Numbered from the stretch's first letter, positions 38,101-51,535 are shown. The stretch: 64,000 nt of DNA from Antedon mediterranea (GCF_964355755.1 NC_092680.1:20871001-20935000); one strand, 5' to 3'. The notes: generated by a model not told the origin, from the letters alone. Program-made: numbers and translations.

Positions 38101-41100
38101 AAATGTTATTTATTCAGTACAGAGGAATGGCAACATTTTTCCTACTTTCTGGAGTTTTAAATGAGTTGTTAGTGGTTCCGAAGAAAGTCTTGTTTGGCCA
38201 CCCTGTGTTTGTTCTGTCTATCTAAATACTTTTTTAGAAGTTTACTTTTTTAGAAGTAGTAGTAGTAGTAGTTTAAAATTCAGATACATTAATGTTTCCT
38301 GTATGGAATGATTACTGAGATGTACATGAATTGCAACTATACCTCCACAAGATGGAGTTGATCCGGACCAACTTCCGTCTTCCAAACACATTCTGGTCAT
38401 GTCTCCAATCAATTCATAGCCAGCAGTAGTACACGTATATGTAGCTGACATACCAAATGTTGTGCCAGATACATGTGAAACCTCCCCATTATTAATATTG
38501 CTTAACCCTCCACAATCCACAGCTGTCAATAAATTAATGTAATTTGTAATATTAACATGTTTAAAGAAAATTGCTTAGCGTTACACATAACGGAAAACTC
38601 GAGGATAATTCTGATTAAACTACCATAAAATATTAATGGAATGCCTTAGTTGTTATTAATTAAATACTGCATTACTATTTTGTTACTTTTATATTTTGAC
38701 ATAATATTCATTCTGGTGAATAGGTCTTGCTAATTGTTAAACCACTTTTCTTTTACCTTTATTTTAATTAGGCCTACTCTGGAGACACTTTCACTTAAGA
38801 ATCGTGTCACTGTTTTAAATGTGTAGCTTCCAAATATTTAAAGTAATAACTTTAGTACAGTATAGAACTCTGAAATTAGATATCTATTTCACCAATAAGA
38901 ATATATAGCCTATTTGTGTCAATTCTTCTTCTTGTCCTCTCATTGTTCAGTTATTAAGATTAGTGTTCTGCACTGTTTCTACATTCTTCATGAAGTCCGA
39001 AATGAAGAGAAATTAAATGTAATATGTTTTCTTTTTAAAACACAAGTGAAAAAAAAAAACTTACGGATACAAGATGGTAAGGATCCTGACCAATTTCTAT
39101 CTGACTGACACTGTCTTGTCGAAGAATCACTTAAAACATACCCAGGATTACACGAGTAACTTACAGATTTTGGGTAGAAAAACTGATTTTCATTAAGAAC
39201 ACCATTTGTTGGTGTACCAGGATCACCACACGAAACACCTGAAACATAACGTTTTAATCTATTTAGAGAATTAACATCAGTGGAGGGTGTAACGATTATG
39301 AAAAGTAGGCCTACTGATCTTCACTAAAATTAGTAGTAGGAAGGTTACTGTAATTACCATTGCAAGTTGGCAACGCTTCTGACCACAAACGGTCCTCTCG
39401 ACATTCTAATTCACCACTTGCAACACCGCCCTCTGGTTCATATCCTACACTGCATTCATACGTTATAGTATCGCCAACAACAAAAGCCCCAGTATATTGA
39501 ACGTTTCTGCTAACTTCTGTTAACGAATCTGTGTTCAACGCAGAACACTCTCTGATGCACGCCGGTTGTGTTTCTTTAGTTACATGACTAAATGCACCGG
39601 AAAACCAACAATATGACTCTGTAGGTCCAACTTGGTGAAATCCTGTGTTACATGTCAACGTCACAGTGGTCTGTGAGGCGTATATTTCTTGATTTGGTGT
39701 AACCGTACCGTTGCTAAACTCAAATGATGTACAATTCATAAATGCATCATCTATAAAACAAACACATATATTTAATCAAAATATTACATGAGACACCTAT
39801 GCCTACTATAACTTTTTGCACCATAAAAAAACCTCGTTGCTTCAGCGTAATACAAACTCTCCAAGGAGAGTCTATTACAGCATTAAATAGACCTACAAAA
39901 TCTACGTCTTCAAAAATAAATTAAATATACATACTTTTATACATAATAATTCTTAATTCTCCACCACACAATTGACTGTTATCTCCTGTACATGTCTCTT
40001 GCGTGCAATTATTACTTGATGGTTTACCGTTTGCTGGAGCCATTGGATCGAAATTATCTCCACAAAAGCACTGACTTCCAGCCTCCAAACCAGAGTATAG
40101 GAAACCCCGCCTGTGACATAAGTCATGGCAAAATTCTATAGTCATAGAATCCTCACTTTCACAGTAAGGCTGATCTGCTGCGCATCCATTGCACTTTTCT
40201 TCAGGTTCTGGAATATTGCAAGAGTCTAGGCCTGGAAGTGTTCGGTTTTCCGCATAATCGTAATAGCATCCTAAGTTTTCAAAGCCTAGAAATTAAACAA
40301 ACGCATACGTAATATATCTTGTATACTGAATTTAACATTATTGGCACTGTCCTCATTTTCATCTTAAGAAATAGGCCTACTAAGGATGTCTATACAATAT
40401 TATTATTAATTTTATCTCGCAAGACCACATTCATCAGTCAGGTGAACCGAATTAAATATTCAAATGAACAACACTAGAAGATGCATTTTTATGTATTTAT
40501 TTTATTTTTATTATTTATCATTTTTGTTTCGGCCCTTGTTAAAAAAATCATTTTCATTGTAAACTATACATAGTCCAAACTGGCTACCGTTGCATTTTAC
40601 GAAATGACTAACTTTTGAGGAATTTATTTCACTTTAGGCCTATATGTAACCTTAAAACGTATTTCAAAATGCTTTGTTTTACCACCGTTCATCCATAAAC
40701 TTGCTATATTAAAAGCCATTTTCATACCAAACGTTAATTGAACCGAGATTTAATTTGAGAAAACAAAACATTCTAAGCCACGTTGTAAGACCAATCTTAA
40801 TTGAACATTGTAATATTCATATTCGTAGCATACAATACAAATATTCGACAATCATTACTATTATAATTACCAGTATTAGCTCTACCATTATTTAAGTAGG
40901 AACATATTACTCTTGATAATGAAGGGGGATATATTTATTTAAAATACGCCTTTACTCGATGTAAATCCCACCTTTTATGCTCCTACCAATAGCCTAATAT
41001 TTTTCTGTGATTCGTACCATATTACCATTATTTAGGATGATACCTACAGTACTGTCTGCTCTAACAATAAGGTGATTGTTTTTTTATCACACTACGCATG

Positions 41101-44100
41101 CTCCTAATTAACCATTTGTCTGTTGTGACTCCCCCTATAGTATAGGAAATAGACACATGATGGCCGCAATGACGAGAGTCATTCAAATATTAAATAAATA
41201 ATATCATAATTACTATTATTTAAGTACAGCATGATAAATAATGTCTTTCTAAAGATAGGGGGATTTTATTTTATTAAAAATAACTTTTTTAATTCCCCTA
41301 TATGGTCCCCCAATCTTTAGTTGGTTTTGATTCACTCTGTAGAAATTTCCCTTTCTCCTCTTTTATTCTCTTTTATTATTACTTAACCATTTTTCTTTCA
41401 TTTATGATTCCCCCTATAGAGGAATTAGGCACATAATGGCACTGACGATATTTATACATCATTATCAGTTGCTAATTGGAGAAAAAAAATCCCATTTAAA
41501 CTCCAAACTGAACAATACTTAAATATGTTGATGCATGGCGTGAATGACTCATTTAATAAGTTAAAAACCGATAGGCCTACTATTTAAAAAAGACTGGTAC
41601 AGTACAGGCCCGTATCCAGGGGGGGTGCGTTGGGTGCAGACGCACCCCCCCAAGTCCCAAAAGGTCCACTATTTCCTCGGTTGGTATTTTTTCTTGTCTT
41701 GTTTAACTAAAGACAATATCATTATATATATACAAAATTTACATTATCAATGGTATACAAACAAAAATATGCTAATATAAAATGAAAAAATACCGGTAAT
41801 TAAATTACGGAATCTGAACTGACTACAAACTCGATGTAAAACATGCGCAGTCGATCATGTGACGACAAGCAATAGCTTAGCGCTTCATGTACGCGGTACG
41901 CGGTAAAGTGTTTGCTGGAGAAATACAGACAACTTAACGTCAGGGAACACGTGTACTTTTTGTCGGGGAATATAATATACAGTAAAAAGCGTTCGCGTTC
42001 ACTTCGTAGCTAGCTTCAGCGCCTAGAAAACCGCGACGTTTCATTGACCGTGAGAGTACGTCAGAGTGATATTATTATGCACTTTATATGCATTCATTAT
42101 TGCCAGCGATCTAACTTACTACTAAACAATAGCTAGGTACGCACTTGTCTGGCGGTATCCCTTTGTACGAATCGTTCAACGTTGGGTCGAGACGCGTGAT
42201 ATCAAGTTTCATCCAGGGACCAAAATGTGTAATGTGTTATTTTCCAGGCGAAGTTTACCGACGGTTACGTCGTGTACTGCGTCGACGTAAGCTACACTAC
42301 AGCAAAAACGAATTATGTTAATTGTTCGTTTGTTCACCAATTTTTTAATTTACAAGTAACCTTCTGTACCGTGGGGCACCTAAAATAAATTTTTCATCCA
42401 TTACTAAACAAAAAAACATGCCATTTTCGCTTAGCCAACATTATAGCTATAGTTATTACATTTTCAATATCCTGTATGTCATGAATTTCTCACCACTCGG
42501 AAGTCCAGATGGTACGCATGCATACACCTGGGAGGAATAAACTTTTTTCCCCGACTGAAAAAGGTCTACGCTTGCGTTTTTTAAGCCTCTAGGCCTGATG
42601 TTTCCAAAGTATAAAATGCAATTTTTTGAAGACCTGCAGCTCTAGTTTTAAACATTTTCTTAGCTCAGCCCCAACAATAAAGCTGGTCATATTTCGAAGA
42701 ACAAGAAGTACATTTTCCGGGACCTAACATCTCTATTTTTCAAACATTTCTTAGCTCAGTCACAACCCATGATAGGGACTTATATATTTTTTTTCATGTT
42801 TTGAAGTATAATAAATCCAATTTCCGGGACCTCCAACTCTATTTTTCAATATTTTCTTTGAACTTTTATTTTTTAAATTGAAAAATATGGATTGAAACCG
42901 TCATCGCACATCGTTTTTTTGCACGCAGTATTTTATTTATGCATTATAAAAAATGGAAAAAATGGCTACCCTAAATTTGATTAAAAAGACCTCAAATGAC
43001 GCTAGAGAACGCGTTGCTTCCGGGGGCTTCGCCCCCTGGACCCCCACCGGGGGCCCTTGGCGGCCCCTGGCCCTCAGCCTAGTGATGCTCGCTTCGCTCG
43101 CATAGCCCCCTCGTCGGGGAATGTAGCCCCCGCGTCGGGAAGATCCTGGCGCCACCCCTGCTGAGTTGGCCTCATCATGAAAGCGTTAAGTTCTGGTGTC
43201 CATCGTTCAACTAGCCCAAGCCACAACAGAGAGTCTTACATCAGTCTTTAGAACGTCAAATAACGCAAATTTTTCCAGGGCCTTCGGCCCCTGGACCCTG
43301 ACCGGGGGCCCTTGGCGGCCCCCTGGCCCCCAGCCATTGTTGCTCGCTTCGCTCGCACCCCCCCATTATAAATGCTGCATACGGGCCTGCAGTACATTAT
43401 TAAAACAACATATGTTACCAAACGATTATATTGATTGCAGACTCGAAAAACTATTTATTACGTGTGTGTGATTTGTACAGCGCTGTGGATATCATTTCTC
43501 GTGGCTACCACATTATACATAAATCTTGAATTATTTGGGTATTTTAAATCATGAGGCACTTCATTGCTCGTTTTACATTTATATAAAAATGTATAACAAT
43601 ATAAAAGGTAAACATTTACAAAACAAGAACAGAACGCCACAAAACAATCAGAAAAAAATGTAACAATAAACGTATTGCACTCTTCCCGCCTTGTGTATCT
43701 GTTACGATTTCAAAATACTATTTAAATCTCAAAAATCGTAATCAGGGGAGTGAATGAGTGATTCGTCAATTAGAACATTAATACTATTCAACTATGCAAC
43801 GTAATTAATCCTTCATTGGGTTCAAATAAACTCAAATTATATATGTAACATCGCAAACATTCATAATGCTACCGTACCGATACTTCATTACCAGTTTTTA
43901 AAATGTACATATTGAAGTATATTAATACTGTATCTATATATAAATTTACGTAAGGGCAAAAATCGGTAAATCGTGCGTTATTTCTAGAATGTTTACTCGA
44001 TGGTATATAAAGTTGGTTCGTACTTTCGGTACTAATTTTAACCACCTGATGTAACCCTGTTTACTAATTAAATTGAGTTCGATAATTAGTTATTGACGAT

Positions 44101-45630
44101 TAAAACGAATTTAGGTTCAACGATTTGCCCCAAATAGGGGTGTTTTTCGATCGTGGTATACACTGTCTAATGGATGTCAATTTGAAAAATACCCGCACAC
44201 AATAATACGAGGACACTTCGCATTTTCCTATCTCCTCCTACGATAATTGTTTTTAATAGCTGAAAACCGGTTGAACAGTTCGAGTACACCATCATAATGT
44301 TGAAGACAGGCCGATTTTCTTTAAAAAATGCTATTTTGATACATGTAATATACGTTTTTACAAATGTATTGATTTGTGATGAATGGAACATTCCAAATTA
44401 TTTGGTTTAACCATAGAGGTATAGATTTAGATTTATGGGCCACCTTGGAGAATAAACATAAATAGTATTGCAATGCTGTACAATACTGTTAAGGTATTAA
44501 CCACTTTTGATCGCAATTTGAATCGCGAATTTCTTACTGTGAGTGTTGGTACTGTTAGATATAATATAAACAAATATACAAATAAACTTTATTACTGTGA
44601 GTGTGGGTAGGCCTTACTGTTAGATTATAAACATATAATATACAAATAAATAAACGTTATTACTGACAGTTGTTTCTCAACGTTTGTATTAATTAATAAT
44701 TTAAAAATATATAAACGTACGTAGTGGTGTATCGTTACATGTACTTTACTATTTCAATCGACTATGACAGTGAGAGTTTTAACAAAGTATTAAATCGTAA
44801 ATGTTTTACTGTATTTAGTGGTATATTATTTATAGGCCTATAAAACATTAAAAACAATATTTCGTTACTGAGTGGATAAGAATATATTTTAAAATGTTTC
44901 CTCTTTGTACCTATCTTCTTCCCCCATCCCTCAACCATTAATGTTACATACAAAACACAAATTGGGTTTGTTTAAATAGTCCAAATAAAAAAATTTGACT
45001 CATTTTGTTTCTCTCTCGGAAGTAATTCCCAGGGTGCTAATTTTAGCTGACTACATAAATCATCGTGTATATTTATTCGTTTCTGAAACCTCCATTTTTT
45101 TCTCGCTGGAAAATACTGTGTATTCGAGAACCATCTGTGGGCACGACCTAGATGGTACGCGAGCGAAGCGAGCGTGCCATCTAGTCAGACTAATTAACAT
45201 AATCTCTCAAAACCAATACCACAACAATGCATTATCTATAGTATGTTTACATGTGCAGCGCTTGCTATATGTAATGCCGTGAATAAGTAATCCAAATCAC
45301 AACTTGTTGCTATGGTAGCGTGTCAATACAGAGGAGGAGTAATAGTATTGCTTACCACACCTTTATCGTACTGAATGACTAATTCTAAAATTGTAACGGT
45401 AAGCATTGAAAATAACAATGTTAATTTCAATGCTACTGTATTGAACTAAATATAATGCCGGGTACTGTACTTAATTATCTTTCAATGTTAATTGATTGCT
45501 TGTGTAATTAACGAGATAGAAGGCGTAATGTTGTAATAAATTAGGTGTCTATTCTCTATCTCATTAATTTACGTTTTTAACAGCAGATAATAATGCCCAA
45601 CTAAAACCATGGAGGAAATATATATCTATA

Positions 45631-45677
<47 letters not shown>

Positions 45678-48600
45678 CCTCCATGCAAAACTAACATATT
45701 AATACTGTAAGGGAGAATTAATGCGGCTCTCCATTGTGTTGATGATGGGTTTTTTTTCAACCATTGAAAATTTAGTGCCATGAGCTAAAAATACGATTCG
45801 GTAGTTTGTTATGTATTATTCAGTTAGCCTACAATAAAACAATTGTCTTTTTTGTATTTACTTTACCAGTGATCAAAGAAACGGTTTATTTGTATCCCAG
45901 GGATCGATAACGATATGCTCTGAACTGCGCATGCCTAATCAGTAATTATTCTTCATGGCTTAATCTATAGAAACACCCATAATAATTGTTTTTGTGACTA
46001 AGGCTTATGGAATGGCAACGTAAAAGTATTTGGTTTATATACGTGTAGTAGCTAAACGTAAGGATGGAAACACGAGATTAATCAAGTGGTATCTCAATCT
46101 TTGTAGAGAATTGTGATGTACTATAGTAGGCATGTTGGTACGTTACTCATTATAAGTAGCTGATGTGGTAGAATAGTTAAAATGTAACTGGTTATTAGTG
46201 TATGGTAATTTTCCTAACATTCAGGTCCACCATGTTGTTCTTCATAGAACCAAAATACATAATATGAAACTATGAAAAGCCTCTAACAAACATTGTCTCG
46301 ACAAATTTGATGAATGGTTGAATAACTTCAGCAGAAAGAATAACAAACTTTAATACCCAACTATAACAAAACTAACAACAAAGTAAAATAATGACATTCA
46401 TATGTAAATTTTCATTTTTACTATTATTTGACAATGGCGGTTAAAAGTGTTTACATTCTTTGTTGAGATACGTGCTGTCATTTTGGTGAATATAGCTAAA
46501 TAATTCCTCCATTATTTGTATCAAATACTTTTTAAATAAAGCGATACGGAAATGAACTGCAAAGATAAGACGAGCCTTGAAATTATCAGAAGCACAGTCT
46601 GCTTGCTTATGGTGGTAACATTGATAAGACCATTATCAGAAGATACACTGACTATTCCTGATAATATGATCTTTTATAGGCCTAGAGCGTTTGTGCAATT
46701 TCGAGTATTTTTCCTGTAGTTTTATTGTCTTTTATTATCTTAATTATCATTTGCCAAGCAAAATTAATTTCCATTTTAAGTGGACCTGCAATAAAATGTC
46801 TTGAATCTTTAAAATAAAGAGAGTAACTTCAAAGAAACAATACTATACTGTATAAGTATTTATATTCTGAAAAGTGATAAACAGGCCATGAATAATCTAC
46901 TGTAGCCTACATGGGTTAAAGGTTGTATTCAGTCAAATAACTGTTCTGTATGAATAGGATTTTTCCGGATTGTGGGTTATGAATTTGCATGTCAAAAGAT
47001 TCAGCTCAGTGACTTTTTTTATAAACGTCAGCTAGACGAAATATTTTACTGTCAGATAATGCCATTTAATAATCATGATTAGTTATATATGTCCGGGTGT
47101 TAATAATTTGCAAATGGGGAAAGGAGGGGTTTAATCCTACCTTAGGTCCATGATCCTATCATTCTATTTCCACTTTATAAAGAGCAGAAATGAAATTTAC
47201 AAAAGCTGCCGCTTATGGCGAGGTTCAATAATTTCCACTAATAATGTGTTAGAATTGGCTTGAAAAAATAATCTTAATGTTGATGATGATTATGTTGTAT
47301 TGTAGAGTTCTTTAAATAATGTCCAATAACTATTTTTCTAGAATGTTCCTTTGGCGATCAACATCGTGTAAGTCTGGAGTGAACCAATTAGTTTGATACC
47401 CGAGTGATTAACAAACGTCAGATTTGAACCCAACACTTTCAACTGATTCAGATGGCACGTTGTTGCACTCCATATCATTTTGAATCGTCTACAACCAGTC
47501 ACGTTTTTATACCTCACGGGGTAAGTTTCTTCTTAATTGCTATACCTGTTGTCAGAAATTTCCCTTATTAATATACATGTGGTTTAATATTACCACAATT
47601 GAACGACGTATAATTTCAACGGATACCATAACATATTTTTTAAGGAAATTTGAGGTTTACTTTTTAGCTTGCAAAAACAAGTTTGAAAATAGCACAAACT
47701 GAACCGATGTTTCAGTGAAGCATGTAATTCAATGCGAGCCGAATGTGGCTTAATTACTGATATGATATTAAGATAATTGTTCCGGAGGATGGAGACATAA
47801 TCAATCTTAACTACGCAACAGTTTCCGGATTGGAAAAATGAATTTGAAAACATCTTATTGACACCTACTCAGTCGCGAGTTATCTTTTAAATGCCTGAAT
47901 AATGTTACTGTTAGTTTATACAATGTCATTGTAGACCGAATCAATGTGAGCCCACGTAGGCTAAACACAATAACTGAAAACACTCCCTTATTATCATGAT
48001 GCTATTATTAGAACTGTTGTGGAATAATAGAAACAGACAGATACTGTACAAATACCAGACATTTGCGTTGCAACATAAAATAACTATATTGGTGATACTT
48101 AATGCAGAATAGCAACCCACTACCCCCTTATTAAGCAATATCTACAGTTTTCTCAAATCTGTTTAATATGAACTTAAGACTTTTAAAATCAGGTACATTA
48201 TTTTTTTAGAGCATGAATTTTCCATATTCAATTTTCATAGAATAATAATTATATTACTGTAAACATTTCGTTGGTCTTAACAATTTCAAACGAGATTATT
48301 GCATTTCTAGAAAACGTTAACCAATTATTACTTTGTTGTAGGATCTTGTTAATACCCTTATGAGGATATTATTGTAGGCCTACTTATACAAACACCTATA
48401 TCCACTTAATAACAGTGGCCAGCACAAATCGGCTAATGTAAAGTATTGGGCTGCACTGTAAACTGCATTTTAAATCTCTGGTCATTACGGTTCGCAAAAT
48501 TAAAAATAAAATATACCGTACGGTTTTTATTATTGTATTAAACACAAGTTTAACGTCATACCAGTTGCCATATTGACGGCAATCATTTAAAATTCATAAA

Positions 48601-51418
48601 TTGATTTAGTATTGTTATATTTCACCATAATTGTTGACTTCACAAATAGTGGCAATTTACCAATTAACTTTACGTTCTTTGAACAAAATTGTGAACGATG
48701 ATTTCATTATGTTTGTATTTATTTTTGAAATTTACAGTTGAATATTTAAATTATAATATGTGTTGTATATACGTAATAGCGTTACCGTAAATGGTACAGT
48801 AGGCAGTTATTATTGAAAATGTCACAAAACGGTGGACTAATGAGATTCCTGTAGTCGTAGGCCATTGTTTGGTATTCGACTAGTTCATTTCAGATTTCTT
48901 TATAAATCGATTATTCACAAAGGCAGAATTCGTTTATTTCTTTTATTGTTCACCTGTAAAAATAATTCTTAACACATTTTTTGTTGAATATGCCATTTTA
49001 ATGTCATCTAATTACTATCCACTTTGACCAAAATCGAATGATTATTTTTATCAAGGGGTGAACATGTGGGTCACTTAGTAAAAACGATAGGTCACCTTTG
49101 CCATCATCTGTAGCTTTTTTTTTACCGTTTTTGGTAATGAAATAACAACAAAAAATGACAATATTGTGTCCTTCTCGTGATTCACCTTGTGGTTGTACGC
49201 ATTGCTGCCTAAAAAGCAATTCTATCTTGGAAAAGATTCTAATTTATTATTACGGATATATGAGGATTAAAATGTTTGTATTAATCAAATCGTTGACTTG
49301 GGTATGAGTTCGTGGTGAATATGGAACTATAGGCCCTGGTATTCTTCTGTATTGTACCGGTATTGATTATCTGTTAACGTCAGGCTGTTTAACATCCCGA
49401 AATACTACTTTTCATGCGGATATAGGGCCTAACCTGGAATGTTTACCTCCTACAATTGTATTGTTATTGAGGTTTAAACACAATTTATTCAATTCTGAAA
49501 GTCAAATGCTCTTAATAGTGCTGTATATGTATCAATTGATTCACAACTGTATTTTTATAATACCGCCATTCTCCTTCCAGCTCACACATGCTTAATATCT
49601 GTATCTTCGTTTAGAAAATGAAGTGAGGCCCAATAAAATGTACAGTATCTTTTAGTAGTTTTGTTAATTGAATTTATATTAGGCATGTTTGAATAGTATT
49701 ATACGCCTGTTCGTTTTGTTAGTATACATGAGTACGACATAGAATTTGAAAAGAACATCATTTTACCTCAAACAAAATAGGGATGCTATGTGATCAGGGA
49801 GGTACCTCAATGCTACTGTGTTGATACGCATCTAAGCCATATATCACCTACTGTATTTTATCTACACTTCTGTGTTATGAGAATAAAAATAATATTAATA
49901 AACATATGAGCCTTAGGGGAAGGGTCACCCACATTGTTTGAAATCATCAAGTGTTTTAGGAATGCTGACCGTCAAAATAATCTACAGTATTCGTTATGGT
50001 TTCTGTTATTAATGTTTGATGGGAAAATTGTTACGGTATTTCTGTAGATGATATAAATTTGATAATAAGGGTATATCATAATAACAAGGAAACATATGAA
50101 AATCTAAAGTTTGTATAAATTCAAGATTTTTCTCTTCAAGCTTCAAAATGGTAGCTTTGGATTATTACGTCATTTTGAATTGATTATTATTCAACTATTC
50201 ATAATAACCAGCATTGACCTAAATTATAATAACAGTATCATGCAAAGACTGGTAGACGTGTCTGTCAGATACCTATTGAAGGTTGTGTTTTTGTTAGCAA
50301 TTCTCTGCTGTCATTTAAATTATATGCATAATTTTGGAGTATTGAAGGAGTTTTGCTAGGTGAATAAATACCTCTTTTAAAACATCAAAATCCTTTAGTA
50401 TATACGTCACAATAGTATTAGTGGGTTTCTTTATATGTAACTGTTTGCTATATACGCTTCGTGTGTTTTCTATAGATGAGATCTAACGTCATTGGCAACC
50501 ACTATTGTGTTGCATATTTTTCTAGGGTTGTTAATGAATAGAAGGTGCAGCGATAGAAAAAAAAACATGACGGCAGGCTTACATACTCATCAATCAGAAT
50601 CAGACGTTTTGTATAATAGAGGCCTAGGACAGCAATGTTCAAATCTCTAAATATGATTTGCTTGTCACACTTATTATTGAAAGAAATTCAATAGTTCGAA
50701 ACACCGAATGTGTAAATAAAGTCTGCACAAATAGGCATAATAGAAACGTTTTAAAATGCGAATTGGTAAAAAAGAATACGTTGTAACTTATACAAAATGA
50801 TAATTGACATTCTGGAGAGTAAAAGTTAACAATTCTCTTGTCAAACCAATAGAGTATAACACTATAGAACAGATTCAAATTTCTAAAAAATGTAGATAAT
50901 TTGTAATCATAGTATATACCGCATAATCAAATTATTATTTGTTTCTGAGTATTTGATAAACAATATTTGTGAAAATGATACTAATAAACTATGTTACCAG
51001 TACTTTAATTATAACTGTATAACTATGGAGTCCTCTATGATATAACCTACCACTGGATTTGACTCTACTTTCTGCATTCTAATAATACAATCCTGTAATG
51101 ATAATAGGCCTAAAACGAACGAATGACTTTTTAGTATTATCGGGTTTTTCTTCAATCGATAATTTTTGTACTTCAGTGATAAAATACCATTAGAGAATAT
51201 ATTCGAATACAGTCGCTTCTGGATTCGATTTGGTACTATGTAAATAGAATCAGCTATTCGCATGCAGGTGAAATGGTTCACATAGAATTAGAAAGTGATC
51301 CGAGTAAATGCCAAATGTTTGGTTAAAGCAATCCACATCATACAATAATTGAAATCTTACCTGTACAAATATGTAATAGTAAAAGTCCTAGAATTACAAA
51401 CATCAAATTCGATCCCAT
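31953..51418 (-). CDS. WSC + 9x CCP/sushi type I membrane receptor (gene 5), complete
   Basis: Exons in transcript order: 51418-51361, 40285-39935, 39750-39358, 39238-39065, 38522-38343, 38080-37907, 37480-37304, 37202-37023, 36478-36302, 35301-35125, 34833-34801, 34470-34237, 33780-33718, 33435-33394, 32601-32514, 32196-31953; 2745 nt, 914 aa, in frame. Residues 1-19 are a signal peptide (LMFVILGLLLLHIC); WSC about 22-130; two CCPs in one exon, then seven single-exon CCPs up to about residue 680; four Thr/Ser-rich stalk exons; TM about 806-830 (IVIGISALLLIILILGATYI); an 81-residue tail with NPTYLDGF (NPxY). Unlike the + strand relatives it ends in MSK, with no PDZ-type C-terminus. The first CCP has its Trp right after the third Cys, which is atypical. 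The first intron is about 11 kb. A surface recognition or adhesion role is inferred. Confidence 0.9.
35448..36003. mobile_element. TTAA-flanked MITE family B, copy 2
   Basis: A 556-bp element with ends ttaaagatgtattgtccc and gggacaatacatctttaa, a near-perfect inverted repeat. Sits in the gene 5 intron between exons 35301-35125 and 36478-36302. No ORF of note. Confidence 0.85.
37304..38080 (-). repeat. Tandemly duplicated CCP exons in gene 5 (38080-37907 and 37480-37304)
   Basis: The two neighbouring exons encode CCPs that share runs such as TTYNSVVSYIC, TGYD and GDPG, and they are similar at the DNA level too, including silent positions. They look like a recent exon duplication by unequal exchange, with about 430 nt of intron between them. 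Confidence 0.8.
39358..39750 (-). CDS. Gene 5 exon: two fused CCP domains
   Basis: One 393-nt phase 1-1 exon holds two CCPs (first from CTSFEFSNGTV, second from CSALNTDSL to EALPTC). The same two-in-one exon is at 7247-7648 in gene 1 and 13168-13545 in gene 2. Since CCPs normally have one exon each or are split differently, the fused exon is a shared derived feature of these three genes. Confidence 0.9.
39935..40285 (-). CDS. Gene 5 exon: WSC domain
   Basis: Phase 1-1 exon of 351 nt. It shows LGCYYDY, MTIEFCHDLCHRRGF, GLEAGSQCFCGDNF and CTGDNSQLCGG, the WSC Cys pattern, and matches the WSC exon of gene 1 in position and phase. It sits about 11 kb after the signal-peptide exon. Confidence 0.92.
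41605..43389. mobile_element. 1.8-kb GC-rich non-autonomous DNA transposon
   Basis: Terminal inverted repeats caggcccgtatccag / its complement at the right end (gcatacgggcctg), then G-runs ggggggtgcg / cgcacccccc inside both ends. Flanked on both sides by CAGTA (41600-41604, 43390-43394), a likely target-site duplication. The right half has two copies of a GC-rich block (about 43012-43107 and 43271-43360) with ttcgcccctgg-, accgggggcccttggcggcc- and gctcgcttcgctcgca-type words. No transposase frame. Confidence 0.8.
45149..45185. repeat. GC-rich inverted repeat
   Basis: ctagatggtacgcgagcg followed by its near-complement cgagcgtgccatctag, with one mismatched pair. The core gcgaagcgagcg resembles the gctcgcttcgctcgc words in the transposon 2 kb away. 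Confidence 0.7.
45608..45685. mobile_element. Small foldback element with CATGGAG ends, copy 2 (TA-rich core)
   Basis: catggaggaaatatata ... tatatatttcctccatg with an alternating TA core, making almost the whole 78 bp self-complementary. In intron 1 of gene 5. Confidence 0.65.
48952..49040. mobile_element. MITE family B, internal fragment
   Basis: acattttttgttgaatatgc, then cattttaatg and tatccactttgaccaaaa match the interior of the copy at 4110-4452. The terminal repeats are missing. Confidence 0.65.
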
Positions 51419-51527
51419 TTTGTTTTTAAATTAATATAAAATGTCCCCTTGGCGTGTTTAGTCCCTATCGTCGTAGTGTCATGGATCGAGTATTCGCAAA
51501 TAACGGACCAATTGTTGAACCATACTT

Positions 51528-51535
51528 GTTATATA
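51528..51535 (-). promoter_or_regulatory. Candidate TATA box of gene 5
   Basis: Minus-strand TATATAAC about 110 nt upstream of the ATG at 51418, with an ATTGG (inverted CCAAT) between it and the start codon. Spacing would put transcription start near 51500 and give a short 5' UTR. Seen by eye only. Confidence 0.4.

Larger units (their letters stand above)
40286..51360. other. 11-kb first intron of gene 5
   Basis: Between the signal-peptide exon and the WSC exon. It contains the GC-rich transposon (41605-43389), the hairpin at about 45149-45185, the TA foldback (45608-45685) and a MITE B fragment (48952-49040). The rest is AT-rich with no exon that I recognise on either strand. Confidence 0.75.

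Noticed and set aside
43196-43471. 91-codon + strand frame with Pro/Leu-rich segment
   Set aside because: Runs through the GC-rich duplicated block of the transposon and its flank; low-complexity translation.
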